Assembly: GCA_020466095.1 (NCBI GenBank)
Contig: CM035806.1
Coordinates: forward strand, 34,266,060-34,330,059
Direction: 5' to 3'
Origin: Chlorops oryzae
Taxonomy: Eukaryota > Arthropoda > Insecta > Diptera > Chloropidae
DNA: 64,000 nucleotides
Shown here: one piece after another, positions 11,623 to 24,212 of the stretch
How positions within the stretch are numbered: the first letter of the stretch is position 1
How the letters are laid out: each line of letters begins with the position of its first letter
Position numbers and translations under genes: made by a program
Notes under the pieces: generated by a model
What the model saw: the letters and a program-made list of their open reading frames with translations, nothing else
Databases searched by the model: none
What the model was told of the DNA's origin: nothing

Positions 11623-11935
11623 CAGTGGCGTGTCTAGAGAAAGAGTGCTTTGATAGTGCTTATATTTTCCACAGTGGTATATTTAACAATTATATGGCAT
11701 TAACCCAAAAAAATTTGGCGGGGCCAGAGGAAGTTTAGAGAGTTATGGATGAAAATTTATATATGGAATAAGTGCAAAATTCTAAGAATTCGGATTTTTT
11801 TGATTTTTGGTCCATAACTCTCTAAACTTCCTCCAGAACTAAAATTTTTTTGGGTTAATGCCTTATAATTGTTCAATATACCACTGTGGAAAATATAAGC
11901 ACTATCAAAACACTCTTTCTCTGGACACGCCACTG
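11623..11935. mobile_element. Near-palindromic hAT-like MITE, 313 bp
   Basis: The ends CAGTGGCGTGTC and GACACGCCACTG are flanked by a perfect 8-bp duplication ATTAGTCC (11615-11622 and 11936-11943). The two halves are inverted copies nearly to the centre (AGAGAAAGAGTG with CACTCTTTCTCT; TATTTTCCACAGTGGTAT with its inverse; AGAGAGTTATGG with CCATAACTCTCT). CAGTG ends plus 8-bp duplications fit hAT. A fragment related to the middle occurs at about 43093-43200. Confidence 0.85.
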
Positions 11936-13077
11936 ATTAGTCCCTCTCCAATGACAGGGCCATGTTAAAAAGGTCAGTTGAATACATAAGAAGTGAAATT
12001 ATGAGGCGACTAGTACTGGTAGCATAAAGGACTGACCGAAGGCTACATTTGGGTCAGTCCATATTACTGGAGGGTAGTTCCAAACCTTTGTATTTATTGA
12101 ATATTTGCCGGAGTTCCTGCACTATTGGAAACCCCGGCATTATTCGGAATATTTTAAATCCCTATACCGAAGTTTATTATTGATATACCTAAGCTCCATA
12201 GATAAACAAAACCGTTTCAATAAGAAGGTGTACACAAAAGCACAGACAGAAAATTACCCATCTCTAGCACCTCAACTGGTTTGAATTTTGGTAATCAAAA
12301 AGTTAATTTTTACAGTTCTTGCATATTGAACCGACATAGTTGATATTTAACATGCTATTACCTGAAGTTTTTATTGATTATCTAACTTTCCAATGAATTC
12401 TTTTTGACGTCAATAGACAAAAGAGGACAAAAAATTTAAGAAGAAAATTACACGTCTTGCATAATGTTTGATTTTGGAGGGTCAAACAGTATAAGTTTTA
12501 GTTCTTTTGATCGATCGCCTCTTTGCCGAATAATGTTTTTTTTAGGCTCCATTGAAATTTTTTGAAGTCATGACAAAAGAGACAAAACAAATAAGAAAAC
12601 GAAACACGTAAATTCCAGATTAGGGTACCACAGAAATAGTGATCGATTGTGTACTTGCATTAGAGTCATGTAAACATGACATTCATGACGACATTAGAGC
12701 CTATTGTCATTGCATTGCATTGAAAACGGAAGTAAATGAATCGTTCCGATCGTTCGTTCGATTGTTATTCGCAGAGCAGTAAAATGATCGCGAATTAGAC
12801 ATTGTCAATTCATTGTTAAGACCATGCGAGCAACCATAGAAAGCTTTCACGATTTGTTTTTGCATGAATAAAATTGATTTTCCACGCAAATTGGAAAAAT
12901 AATTTTTCTACGCAAACAGAATTGCTACGGCACTGTGTTAAGCTCAAGACTGCAAGTGAGTTGAGGACTTAACAATTGTAAACAGAGCTCATGGGGAAAA
13001 AATTAAAAAATCAAAAAAAAAATATAAAAAAAATAAAAAATTAATTTTAAATAATTATATATTTGCAATCACAATAA
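11936..13077. other. Non-coding interval upstream of the methyltransferase gene
   Basis: No coding exon is evident. The last few hundred bases before 13215 should hold the promoter and first exon of the methyltransferase gene, but I see no distinct core promoter motif. Confidence 0.4.
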
Positions 13078-13214
13078 ATGCATGGATTTTTATTATTTGT
13101 TTTGAGTGCTTTGACAATAGTTTTGTGACGTCAGTGCTTCGAAATGAAGAAGAAAAAAATATGAAATGCAAGCTCAAATTGAAATAAACCCACAATTGAT
13201 TATTTATTTTGCAG

Positions 13215-14031
13215 TCTCGGCCGCTTGAATTGCTATCAGCGGAATATACTCGAGGAAACAAAAGTCTCACGTGAACATTTGACACCGGAAATAGCCCTGA
13301 TGCTCATAACGCCGGAATGTCGACTTTTTCATCAGCCCGTCATTGATGCGAGCGACAAAGCCTTTCCAAATGATCCATTTTGGGCTTTCTATTGGCCAGG
13401 CGGACAAGCAGTAAGCAGGTAATTGTAATTTGTACCTACGTACATAATTGTCCAAAAAAAAATTTGGAGAAAAAAAAATTTTTTTTGCGAATTTTTTCAG
13501 ATATATTTTAGATAATCCGCATTTAGTAGCAAACCGAACAGTCCTTGACATTGGAAGTGGTTGCGGGGCTAGTTCGATAGTTGCACTTAAAAGTGGAGCA
13601 AAATATGCAATTGCCAATGACATCGATGAAGGTGCAGATTGTTTTCATGTGATCCGATGACTCAATAATTCGCATTCCTTTCTCTATATACAGTCGCCGG
13701 TTGTTCTGTTCTCTTGAACGCTGCCCTCAATGACTTGCCGATGGACAATCTTCAAATTTGTTCGAAGAATCTCATTGGTTCGAGCGTATCGGAGGAGATC
13801 GTGTTATTGGGTGATATTTTTTACGACGAAGAAATCGCGAAACAATTGCATCCTTGGTTAAAAGAACTTTCAAGATCTGGTAAAATAATTTTAATAGGTG
13901 ATCCTGGTCGTCATGGCCTGACCGATTCTAGTTTAAATTTTATGAAAAAGCTAATCACATACGAGCTGCCCGAGAACTGTTGCATCGAAAATCATGGATT
14001 CAGGTTGGTAAACGTTTGGAGATTTCAATGA
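13215..14031 (+). CDS. ETFB lysine methyltransferase (ETFBKMT/METTL20 family)
   Basis: Three exons are clear: 13215-13418, 13501-13631 and 13694-14031 (stop TGA), with matching phases and GT-AG introns of 82 and 62 bases. The product has LTPEI near the start, then DPFWAFYWPGGQAVSRYIL, SAM-binding motif I VLDIGSGCGA, ANDID at the end of strand 2, LLGDIFYDEE (motif II region) and ILIGDPGR. This order is diagnostic of the mitochondrial methyltransferase that methylates lysines of electron-transfer flavoprotein beta. The 223 residues seen lack the N-terminus. A phase-compatible first exon could be 13078-13124, giving a short hydrophobic start, but its donor (TTTT/GTGACG) is weak and it is not an arginine-rich mitochondrial presequence. 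Assignment is by recognised motifs, not by search. Confidence 0.85.
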
Positions 14032-14410
14032 GACTGTCTTTTTTTTTTTTTTTTTTTTTGTATTTTTGTATTTGATGATTTTATATGATCAGATAACATT
14101 TACTTTGTGTCATTTATACTTAATACAAGCAATAATTAATTAATTAATTAATTAATCAATTCTTTCGCTTGCCGTTTTTACAATTAGTTAATAATTAAAT
14201 AATTACTCTCAACTTAAATACTTTGCCTAGCCTTACATCTGATAATTTAATAATAGCTTTTATAATAGCTTTTAGAATTCCATCATTTAACGTAACTGTT
14301 AAATGTTACTATAGGTGCGTAAATTTATGTTATAATTTCTATTACATAACGGGTATTCACATCGGTCTCGTTAAATTTTTAAGTTTCCTATTTCTTCGAA
14401 TTTCTTAAGA

Positions 14411-15117
14411 ATTCATTGGCGGAAGTTTATCGAAAGCAAGAAGAAGCAGAAGAAGAACAAAAGCCTTTCGATAAATATTTAACTGTTAACAAACTACCAA
14501 ATTATCGAGATCCAAGGTGTGAAAGACCCTTCGATTTTAAAATGAAATATATTAGAAGAAATTTCTTATTTAAAATGAAAAATTCAAAAAGAGTGAGTGC
14601 CTTATTAAAATGTTCACAATTTTCGACGTGAATGCTTATTTATTCCTAAAAAAAAAAAAAAAAAAAAATTTAAGAGAAAAAGTACAACTTTTTCTTAAAG
14701 GTCTTCTCAAAACAGACCTTTGTATTTTACACATCTTTTTCTTTTATATATACAAATGAATTTGTTTTATAATTCTTAACATGTTCGGTTTGCAGAAAAA
14801 AATTTTGGTTTGAAAGTTTCAGAACAACGACATAAGGAGTAGGAAATATATAAAAAAAAAAAAAATAATAATAAAAATAAATTTAAAATAGCCATTAAAT
14901 AAAGCTCAAAAAAAAGCTGCATTATCGAAAAGACAAGAAATCTATGCTCGAAATTTCTAATTGGAATATGACTTTAAAATGAGCTTTCGATCGGAATTTC
15001 CCCATTTTTTAGGACCCCGATGCGATAGTAGCTGATCTTTTCAATCCTTGTTTATTCATAGTATTGGACCTAAATTTTATTTATTTCCTTGTTCAATTTT
15101 TGAGAGGCCAAATTTGA
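14411..15117 (+). CDS. Possible two-exon gene fragment, function unknown
   Basis: A candidate exon 14411-14592 follows a pyrimidine-rich acceptor (TTTCTTAAG) and ends at a good donor (AGA/GTGAGT). It encodes a charged stretch (VYRKQEEAEEEQKPFDKYL, later RDPRCERPFDFKMKYIRR). A phase-matched acceptor (CCATTTTTTAG) at 15012 leads to 34 codons from 15013 (DPDAIVADLFNPCLF...) and a TGA at 15115-15117. No initiator ATG is found. I do not recognise a family. It may be a decayed gene, a lineage-specific exon pair or chance. Confidence 0.25.
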
Positions 15118-16222
15118 TGAGTTCAATTTTCTTTTTTATGGACTTATGAAAAATATTCAGGTGCTATTGCTACCAAAGGGAATTTATCGTTTTGAAACGA
15201 CTGATCATACATTTTTATCAATTCTGTTAGGCTTATAAGATGACTGAGATGACTCCAAGATTTTCGTGTATAGGTAACGATTGAAAAAGATTTCATTTAT
15301 CTTAATAAGGCTCGTTTGACTCGTTGTGGAATGTTAAAGACCAATATTTGTGGAATCGAGTATTGCAACTGTGCGTTATTGATTTAGGAGCTTGATTGGA
15401 ACATTTGAATCTCGCAATTGACACTGGGGATGTGCCAACATACTGTTTGAATTATACGATACGAAATCTTTCATCGAAATTTCGGCAAAATAAATTTGGA
15501 AGAGAAATTGTCAAAACTAAGAAACTCTTTTACAAGAGGGAAATTCGAAAACTATGTTATGAGTTTGTTATCACTTCCGATGGCAACTATATATCATATA
15601 AAATTTTGCCAATTTATGGAGGATGGATACGGGATACATTCCATGATAAATTTTAAGACCTCCAACAAGACCTCCCTTGAGCGTACAGGCGATGAGCAGC
15701 TAACGAGGGGTGCAAAAATGGCAACAAGATTTCAATTTCTTTGTATGGCAACTTTTAAAGAGCACAACGAAATGAAATGAAAAGAAAAAATGATAATAAT
15801 AACAATAAAATCTCATGGAGACCAAGAAATCAAGTTGGAAAAAATAACGAATGGATAAAATAAAATAATCAAATCGATAGGCGGCAGCAGACGGAAATGC
15901 GATAATCTTTAAATTACAAGTTATTAATTACATTTCATTCTATAAGAATACGTAAACTAGAGAATACGAATTAACTTAACATAAAGATTTTTTTTTAACT
16001 TAATAAAATACATTTTTTTTTTTTATGTATTAACTTCAAATATATAAACCATGAATGTTAATAAATTTGAAATTTAACTTAGTCAAGACTTTCCGCTTAC
16101 ATTGAGAGAAGGCTGCAGCATACAATGCAAAATGCACATTGCACGATGCACAATGCACAAAACACAAACGAAAACGAATGATTTCAAAAAAAAAAAAAAA
16201 GAAGAAAATTAAAACGCACAAT
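15118..16222. other. Non-coding interval, 3' flank of Br140
   Basis: This contains two overlapping, ATG-less open frames (about 15396-15656 and 15496-15780) with no splice support; I do not call them genes. The part next to 16223 is the presumed Br140 3' untranslated region on the minus strand. It is rich in A/T runs, with short repeated GCACAATGCACA-like units at 16130-16160. Confidence 0.45.
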
Positions 16223-19200
16223 TTACATAATTGGATCTGGACCTTGACCTTCCAGATCGGACACCTGACTCTGATAGTGCAGTGCATCCTGATAGGCCTT
16301 CTTTACTGCCTTGCGTTCAGTTGGCTTCCGCGATTCGACCAGTTTCGCTTGGTCTAGCTCCTTATCGATGCCGAGTATTTCGAGCTTATTGGCCGGCAGC
16401 CATTGCCAAGTGCGTTTTGCATCGAAGAATAGAACGAGAAAGACAATATCTTCAATGCAATTCTTACGTAATGCTAAAACGTCTTGCGGCGGCGCCGGCA
16501 ATGGAACACCATTATAGACAAAGCCTGTCGGTGTTTTCGGATCCAATATTAGTGCCGGATACCATGGATAGCCGCGGCATTTCGCCCAAACCAACTGCAG
16601 AGGTTCCAATGGTGGTTTATTTACTTCACTATTCGTATCGTCGTTAGTTTTCGTTGCATCCTCTGTGGTGTCTTCACTATGCTGCATTATTGGAGGTGGT
16701 GTTGGCGTTGGCGTTGGTGTTGATATCGGTGTCGTCGAACTCGTGACATTGTTCAATGTTCTTCTATGAGAATTATTGCTTTTTGAATTTTTGTGGTTTT
16801 GGCTCGTGTTGCTGCCTTTTTTCTTACGTTTGCTATTGTTCAATACGAGCGCAATAGAAGCTGTTGGCGTAGCAGCACGAGTTTTCATTTTGTTTGGAAC
16901 TCGAGTTGTCGATGTTTTACTGAGGATGGCAGGAGACGATACTGAGTTATCTGTTGCAGGTTCAGTTGGTGTTGGTGTTGGTGTTGCTATTGGCGTTGCT
17001 GTTGGCGTTGACGTCGGCGTCGGCGTTGATTTTGCAGCAGTTGTCTTGGACTTTTTACTCGTTCTCCCTCGTCCCTTTCGCTTTTGTTTTGAGCGTGGTG
17101 TTTTTGTACTTTTTGTGCTTTCTGTAATTTCGGCAGCAGGCGTTGGCGTACGATTCTTACGGGTCGATGTTGACCTGCGTGCCGTTTTGTCATTTGCCAT
17201 ACTAACATCCTCATCATTGCTACTCTCACTGCCAGCACTGCAGCTAATTGGTGCAGCATCACCATTACCACTAGTCATAGCTTTCGTTTCGGTATTTTGC
17301 TGACTAACTGCATCTTGGTCCTCATCATCATCTTCGTCCTCATCTTCTTCATCTTCATCGTCGTCGTCGTCGTTGTCAGCATTTTTTTCTCTTGCAACAC
17401 GAACGGCATCGGCTTCATCATCCTCGTCGTCGACATCGCTTGAATCGTATTCTGAGCCCGAGCCACTAATACTAAATCCGGAACAACTGCTGCAAGGGCT
17501 ACCGGAGATATCACTCAAGTCATCGTCGTCACTCTCGCTAACGTCACGCTCGTTGTTTGCTCGATAGACCCGAAAGCTATCCGGAATACGTTCGTAGCTT
17601 AATTTATCGTTTGCCGATGTTACTCCAAGTGGCGGCGCTATAAGCGACGGCGTTGAGTTCTGAGTGTTTGGCGATTTCTTCGGTGACATTGAGGCACTAT
17701 TACGTTGTGTTTCCATCAAACGCTTATGTCGTCCAATGCGCTTAGGTGATTTAACAGTACAATTCGAATTTAAACCTAAACTTCCTCGTACAGTTGACAA
17801 TTGTTGTTGCGGCTGCTGATGCGACTGATGCTGCTGCTGATGCTGCTGTTGATGATGATGGTAGCTGGTAGCACCAAGCTTGCTGCTATTTAAGAGCATC
17901 GCTCTTGCACTGAGGGAAGCAGCAGTTGCATTGCTTAAACTATTACTCAGAGACACTGGCATAGATGGAGCGGACGATGTATGCTCCTCTTTAACTGGTG
18001 TGGTTGTCTCTGATGGTCGCTTTAGTGCAGCCTGTGCTTTACGTGTGAATAGCACCGCAGTTCTGAAATAGCATTAATATAGTTGGAAATATGAAGAAGG
18101 AGAAAGAGAGAGAATAGTTCGCTTGCGTATACGTTTAAACCGAACCAGGTGAGAGCTTCCTTAACTCAAACTCTTCAGAACCTTAACGGAATCTATACAT
18201 TTAATTATAATTTAATTGCTCCTTCATTAAAACTCTTAACAAGTGTATTTTTATAGTTTTTAAACCCCAACTATAAAAATAATCTCTATTCGTCCTTTAA
18301 GTTCGAAAAGCACATGTTAAGAAGTATATATAAGTACTTATATGTATGTTTATGCTGTTGACTATTTCGATCCAAAAATTGGCTAAAAAAATCGCTTAAT
18401 CCCTTTACAATTGAATGGAACTCTCGTTGGCTTACCTGCGATTAACACCTACTGGTGAAGCGCTATTATTGAGACTCTTAATCGGACTGCATGGCGGCGT
18501 TTGTGCGTTTATTGTCGTAGCTTTTGATTCTTCACCCATCGTATCATCTTCGTCCTCATCGTCGTCTTCGTCCTCATCGTCGTCATCGTCATCCTCGATA
18601 TAACTATTATGTGCAGCAGTTACAGTGGGCCGCCTCGAACGACGAGGCGTTTGGTACTGTTGTTGCAAATGCTGTTGTTGCTGTTTCAATTTCTTCGCTA
18701 TGCTAAGCTCGTTTCCCGTTAAATGAGAATCGTTTTCATCATCGTCGTCTTCGGTTTGGGAGTTATTGTGCCGAGCATTGTATGAATGGCGCTGTGGAAA
18801 AGAAAATTTCAAAACGGAGAACATATAAGTTTTGGATTTAAATTAAGATAAAGATCCTCACCGCTTCGGTGCGCGCTTTTTGTATCGCCTTGCGCATGCG
18901 TGTAATTTCTACGCGGATCTGTTTGATTTTCTTTGTGCGATACGCTGGATTCTTAAGAACTTGAGATTTATCTGCTAGTATGAGTAATTTCTGTACGATT
19001 TCCTCCGATGGCTGCACTGACAGTAGCTCCTTCAACTCCTGTTCTACTTCCTCCTCAACGTGGTCCCGCACTCCATCTTGAGACGTATCCAGCAGGCCCT
19101 CGCGCTGCAATTCTTCACGTACTTGTTGGAATAATGGTGCAGCTTGATCGCGCATACGAATGCCAGCACGATAGAAAACCGTATCTTTATTATTGTAAGC

Positions 19201-21342
19201 CAAACAATTCTGTATCATTAAGTCGAAATCGACTTCCAGTTGCTCCAATGTGCCATATTCGCCTTTCTTTAGCTTCGATCGCATTGTACCCAAATCCATT
19301 GGATGTTTACGATCTCAAGGTAGTCGGGCACTTCGTCAGTGTCAACCGGTTCGCGAAATATTTCCGATGTATCGCGAGCCTCCAATGCATCAAGTAATTT
19401 CGTCAAAGCGGACTCGAGTGGATTTAATTCCAACATTGTGACCTGCTCACAGATCTTGACATAGGCAGCCTTCAATTTCTCACGCTTTCTCACTAGTTCG
19501 CAAAGTAAACGAGCACGCTCCAGATCTTGCCTCAGACATTGCCAATATTTTAACTGTCTATAGAGTTCGTTTGCATCTGGACTTCCCTCAATGCCATTAC
19601 GATGTATAACACCGTGATGGTTACCCTGACTTTGCAGGCGTCGCAGTAAAGGCACACCATTGCGATACTGCCTTTTTAATGTCCAATACGCAATAAGACG
19701 ATCCAGAAACTGAGACTTCTTCTGCATATGCACCATTGCTGAAATCTCTTGTATTCGATCAGGCGGTATCGTCGGTATAAGCACAACAGGCGCTGATGAA
19801 CGTTTTTTCGCCAATGCTTTGCGTGCTTCCTTCATTTTATGGCGTGTATCTTCCATCTCTTTATGATTGGTCTTCAGTTTAGCATCCACAGGCGTATGCG
19901 CATGACAATAAGCATACTTTTGCACATGCACCGATGAATCGTTATGTCCATCTTTAACTGTATCCATGGTCATATAAAGACCAACCTGTTGTGCGCAGGT
20001 AACATGAAAAGCAGCATAGCAGCTGTTACGTTGACACTGTATACAAGCGCCAAGACCCTTCTCCTTGCAAACGTAGCAAGTGAGACGCCATCGAGCTGCT
20101 GGAATGGTCTCAATGGAATCTGAAATTACAAAAATATATATTTATATACATATATATATATACAATTAAGTAGGTACTGCGCTCCATTATCCAAAATTCG
20201 AATATTGGTAATATGTTCTCACCTATGGGTTCCAAAAATACCGTATTGGCGAAACGTACTTCAGGTATCCATAGCGCACAAACAACATGCGCCCACTGTC
20301 CGCGATCGGTTTGCTTGAAAGCACCACCCGTATTCGGGCATAGTACACAAGTAACTGGCGTACTTGGCGATTGCAAGCAGCGACGACACAGCCACTGACC
20401 TTCTGGAATATACGGAACACCATAACAGTCTTGATGTACTGCTAAATTACACATGTCACAGAACAGAATCACATTGGTATTTTGACATTCGCCGTCCATA
20501 CAAATACAACAGACGGCATCATCGTCCACTTCAACGCCAGTTGTGGTTCCATTCGCTGCAGCTTGAAAATACGACTCCTTTTCCAGTCGATCCATCAACA
20601 ATTCCATCGTATCAATGCTAACGCAATTCAGTCCAACCTTTTCACGCTGTTCATTCATCCATTCTAGCCAGGCGGTATCCTCCTCATCCACATCGTACTC
20701 GATTTCTCCATCCAATTCTTCTGCAGATTTCTCTATGAACCGGTAATACGCCAATGGGCGCACCGGTGCATCAGGCACATTGTAGTCTACAATTTGCGTA
20801 TATCTCGCCTCGGGAACTTTCACACGCGCCCATGTTGCATTCTCCTCCAATGGCATTGCGTCCGCATTTAGAATACATCCACGCGAAACCAAATCCACGT
20901 ACTCCGTATCATCAACAAAAGGCAATGGGTCTTCAATACCCAAGCGGACACTTTTCCCATCCAAATTGAACTGCACAGTTTTCTCCTCCTCATTGTACGT
21001 AACCAACGTTTCCGGATTAACACTTACATGCTTTATCGTACTTGCGGCACCAGTCGCACCATTTATACTGCAGCTCCCGTCATCAGCAATGCTCATGTTC
21101 TTATTGCCCTGTTTCGGTGTTGAGTTTTTTGCACCACGGGAGCGCGCCTTTTTCCGATTCGGTGTGAATATCGGTGTCAATGGTTGCGGATTATCGTGAT
21201 CATATTTCAATAAATGATATTGCAATCCTATTACCGTCTTGTAGCTGCGATCGCACTTGCTCACTGGACAACAAAAAGGTGGATGCGTTTGCTTCAATTT
21301 CAGGTTTTTACAGAACTCCAGAGCATCGAAATCGAGGCCCAT
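16223..21342 (-). CDS. Br140: Br140 / BRPF scaffold of the MOZ-type histone acetyltransferase complex
   Basis: Four exons on the minus strand: 21342-20223, 20119-18862, 18791-18436 and 18062-16223, with GT-AG introns and matching phases. The start is MGLDFDALEF. Domains: C2H2 finger (about residues 25-49), EPC-like region (about 110-270), PHD1 from CCICMDGEC (about 277), zinc knuckle and extended PHD across the first intron (TCVLCPNTGGAFKQ to CHAHTPVD), bromodomain (about 610-705) and C-terminal PWWP with PWYP (about 1395-1500). Acidic and TPTPTP tracts fill the region between. In flies Br140 joins Enok and helps direct H3K23 acetylation. One base is missing relative to the expected frame at the T run 19306-19308. 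The frame passes from PDYLEIV to PMDLGTM only if one base is added, and the downstream exon phase then fits (about 1524 residues). This is an assembly error or a real lesion. Confidence 0.93.
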
Positions 21343-22649
21343 TGTGTACACTGTTCTTAAATGTGGTACTGGCGAATTCTTCTTATGCTTTAAACGTTAA
21401 ATGCGCATTTCGTTGGCGTTTTAGTGTTTGTGCGCTTCCTTATAAATGCATTCAAAAAAAATTATGCTGTCCAAGTTTTTTTTTCTGATTTCTCGTTTTC
21501 CACGCAAATTCGCTGTCAATCAAGAATGGCGCTAAATGACAGCTGTTCATTTACTATTGCCACATTTTTTCGCCGTGTGCTGCCACTTGCTCAAACAAAT
21601 TTGACACAAAAGCGAAACGAAAATATTGGAATTTCCAACTGCAAAATAGGTATTACGATCAAAATTAAAACCACAACAAAACAATATGTATCATATTTTC
21701 AATTAAGTTTAATATCATGTTCTCACTTTAGCCGAATAGTCGTGTTATCGACGCTTTCGTATTTTTGAAAATAAGGAATTAAATCAAACTTTTAATTTTT
21801 TCGTATTTCCATTCATGGTTTCGTTGTAAGCATTCCGGTAGCGTATTGTTATTTAACAGTTTTCAGTATGGCGAAAATACTTGTTTCTTCGCGATATCAG
21901 TCGGAAATACGAAAACGTCGAAAACACGTGGTCTCGGCGACAGTTATAGCACGCTATGAGCTTATTTCACATATCACTTTTGAGCAAAAATATAATAAAT
22001 TGTGGGTATTTGGTTGGACAAGAACGATACAAATTACGTCTTCGGTCTTATGCGTTCTCTCAGTCAAATGAATATTATGTTTTGGATCAATTAGACTGGA
22101 GTACTACTTGTCAAATCAAATCAATATTTTCTTTTAACACTTATGGTATCATCAAGCTTCGCAAATGCCTTCGCAACTTTTCCATTCGTAAACTTTCATA
22201 TAAATTCTTACAGTTGGTACTTAAATTTCTCATAAATGTCACACACAATTTCGAAGCTTGCATGAGTCTCACTACTGATCACTTTTGAGCAAAATATCTA
22301 AATGTCTATGAAAGTCGATATCGAAAACTTGTTTCGAATTTCATTAAATTGAATTTGTTTGATTTCAATTCATTGCTCAGAGCATATTTCTTTGTCATAA
22401 TTACTCATAGCTTCGAAATGCTTGAATTTTCACGAAATGTATATCAAATTTTGACAGTATCTGCTTGCGAATATTTATCATTTCCCGGTATTCAATTTCG
22501 TAGCTGCAGGAGTACATGTCTTTAGTTAGCCGCAATAAGATGCTAGACTCTAAGAGCGATATAAAATTTTTTGAGAAAAATAATTTGTCGTCGCAAAAGA
22601 CTAATATATCCTCTTCTCTCTCTCTGTGTTCTTGAATAATAAATTGAAT
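21343..22649. other. Upstream flank of Br140
   Basis: This presumably holds the Br140 5' untranslated region and promoter; I see no certain TATA or initiator. ATGTTCTCACTTTAGCC at 21717 resembles the end of the element at 4226-7621. CACTTTTGAGCAAAA occurs twice (about 21976 and 22278), a weak direct repeat. No gene is seen. Confidence 0.4.
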
Positions 22650-23221
22650 GAGGCCTTTTAGACTAGGGCAATTATCGCCGGCAATTTTTTTCAAATTTTC
22701 TTTTGGAGTTGCCTTCGCTTTTACACGTCTAAAAAGATTGCCGAGCAATTTTTATTTTCTTGCCTTTTTTTGACGTTTGCCCCGTTCATGCAGGGTTGAT
22801 TTTTGGAATAAATTAGAATAACACAATTATGTATCCCTGATTTAGGGTTGATTTTAAGACTAAAAAGACGCGTCCTGGCATATTCCGGCGATTTAATATA
22901 ATATATGCACGGATTTTGTTGCATTAGCACAATTAGCTTTTCTTTGCATTCGCGCGGCCACTTCCCCGACATTTGAAATTTTAAATTTTATATTTCCCGA
23001 AAAATCTCAGTTGTTAACACCTCGAAAGTAGAAAGCGAATGAAGCAAACGTCAAAAACCAGCTCGCAGCCAACTTCACGTTCGACAAAACGAAAGAGAGC
23101 AAAACGGAATTGCCGAGTACGGGCAATTCTGAAACGAGCAATTTTTATCTACCCCCCGCTCTGCGTCTCGCCCACAAACGAAAAAAATTGCCGGCGATAA
23201 TTGCCTAGTGTAAAAGGCCTC
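22650..23221. mobile_element. TIR element, 572 bp, GAGGCCTTTTA ends
   Basis: The left end GAGGCCTTTTAGACTAGGGC continues into AATTATCGCCGGCAATTTTTTTC. The right end is its inverse with one substitution and one single-base gap, giving terminal repeats of about 42 bases. AAT flanks both sides (22647-22649 and 23222-23224), consistent with a 3-bp duplication, but not the TWA expected of PIF/Harbinger. There is no long reading frame, so it is non-autonomous. It lies in the interval between the divergent Br140 and Incenp genes. Confidence 0.75.
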
Positions 23222-23517
23222 AATCAGCATGACCAAGTTTTTCATTTCTTTCGTCAGCCATCTGGCAACAAGCTTTAGAAGAGAAATTTAAATTTAAGTG
23301 GCAGCTTGAAACTGCTTTCTTGCGTGGACTGCAATGCGCCCGTTTACACATACCGTCAAAAATGTTCAACAAAACGCATTTTGTCAAAGAGAGGAGAGCG
23401 GGGAGAGGAATCCCCGCTGATTGTGATATAATATGTGACAAAACGTAAATGATCTCAAGCTGAGCAATTGTTTAAAATTGAAGCATATGCATATGTGTAC
23501 ATTTTTTAAAAGTGTAA
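23222..23517. other. Non-coding interval
   Basis: Short interval between two TIR elements; no supported feature. Confidence 0.4.
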
Positions 23518-23687
23518 GGGGGCATTTACACATTTGACAATTTTGTCAAAATCTATGTCAAAACAATTTTCAAAAAGTATACACGTAAAAATTTTTGACA
23601 TCAAAATCGTTTTTTGAATCGAAAAAACATTTTAAACTTTGAAGTCAAATTTTTTTGATGCCAAACGTCAAAAGTGTAAATGGGCCC
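23518..23687. mobile_element. PIF/Harbinger-like MITE, 170 bp
   Basis: Ends GGGGGCATTTACACATTTGAC and (reverse complement) GGGCCCATTTACACTTTTGAC are flanked by TAA on both sides (23515-23517 and 23688-23690). The TWA duplication and the G/C-rich first bases fit the PIF/Harbinger superfamily. The interior repeats TTTTGAC/GTCAAAA. It lies about 520 bases upstream of the Incenp start codon. Confidence 0.75.
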
Positions 23688-24212
23688 TAAATAGCAAAAA
23701 TATTTTCCTCATACTAAATGCACAGAAAAATGCTCTGGATAGTAAATACCGCTTTTTTTTTTTATAATTCCACTTTATACTTGAAAGACCCGATTTGAAA
23801 TGACTGAAGTAACGTCATTTTATAGAAAAATATCAGAAGGGTATCAAAAAGATAGTTTAATACTAATATTGAAATAGTTTATAGCACTGAATTATTTGGT
23901 AATTATGACTTTGAAATGTTAGATTTTTATTCCGGTTTCTCTGTCAAAAATATTATCATAAAATATGTAAACAAGTTTAACCTTTTATTTATTCGCTTGA
24001 ACATAGGAGTTTTTTGTTTTCTCTCACGATTTTAGCTTTTTCTGTAAAAATTTCTGGCATCACTAGAAATGATAGAAGTTGCGTACCCATTTAACAATTA
24101 CTCGTTCATTCAAAGACGCAAGTACTTGTGTGTTTCTTCGTCACCACGCGTCGTTTGAACCGAATTTTAAAAAACGGTGGGAAGACGCGTACTGTAGTGA
24201 GAATAAATAAAA
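23688..24212. other. Incenp upstream flank
   Basis: Promoter and 5' untranslated region of Incenp are expected here. GAATAAATAAAA precedes the ATG at 24213. No core promoter element stands out. Confidence 0.4.

Noticed and set aside
15396..15780. Two overlapping frames downstream of the methyltransferase gene
   Set aside because: No ATG in the first, no splice signals, no family, and they overlap in different phases.
16231..17567. Plus-strand and alternative minus-strand frames across Br140
   Set aside because: Shadows of the low-complexity acidic and Thr-Pro coding tracts of Br140.
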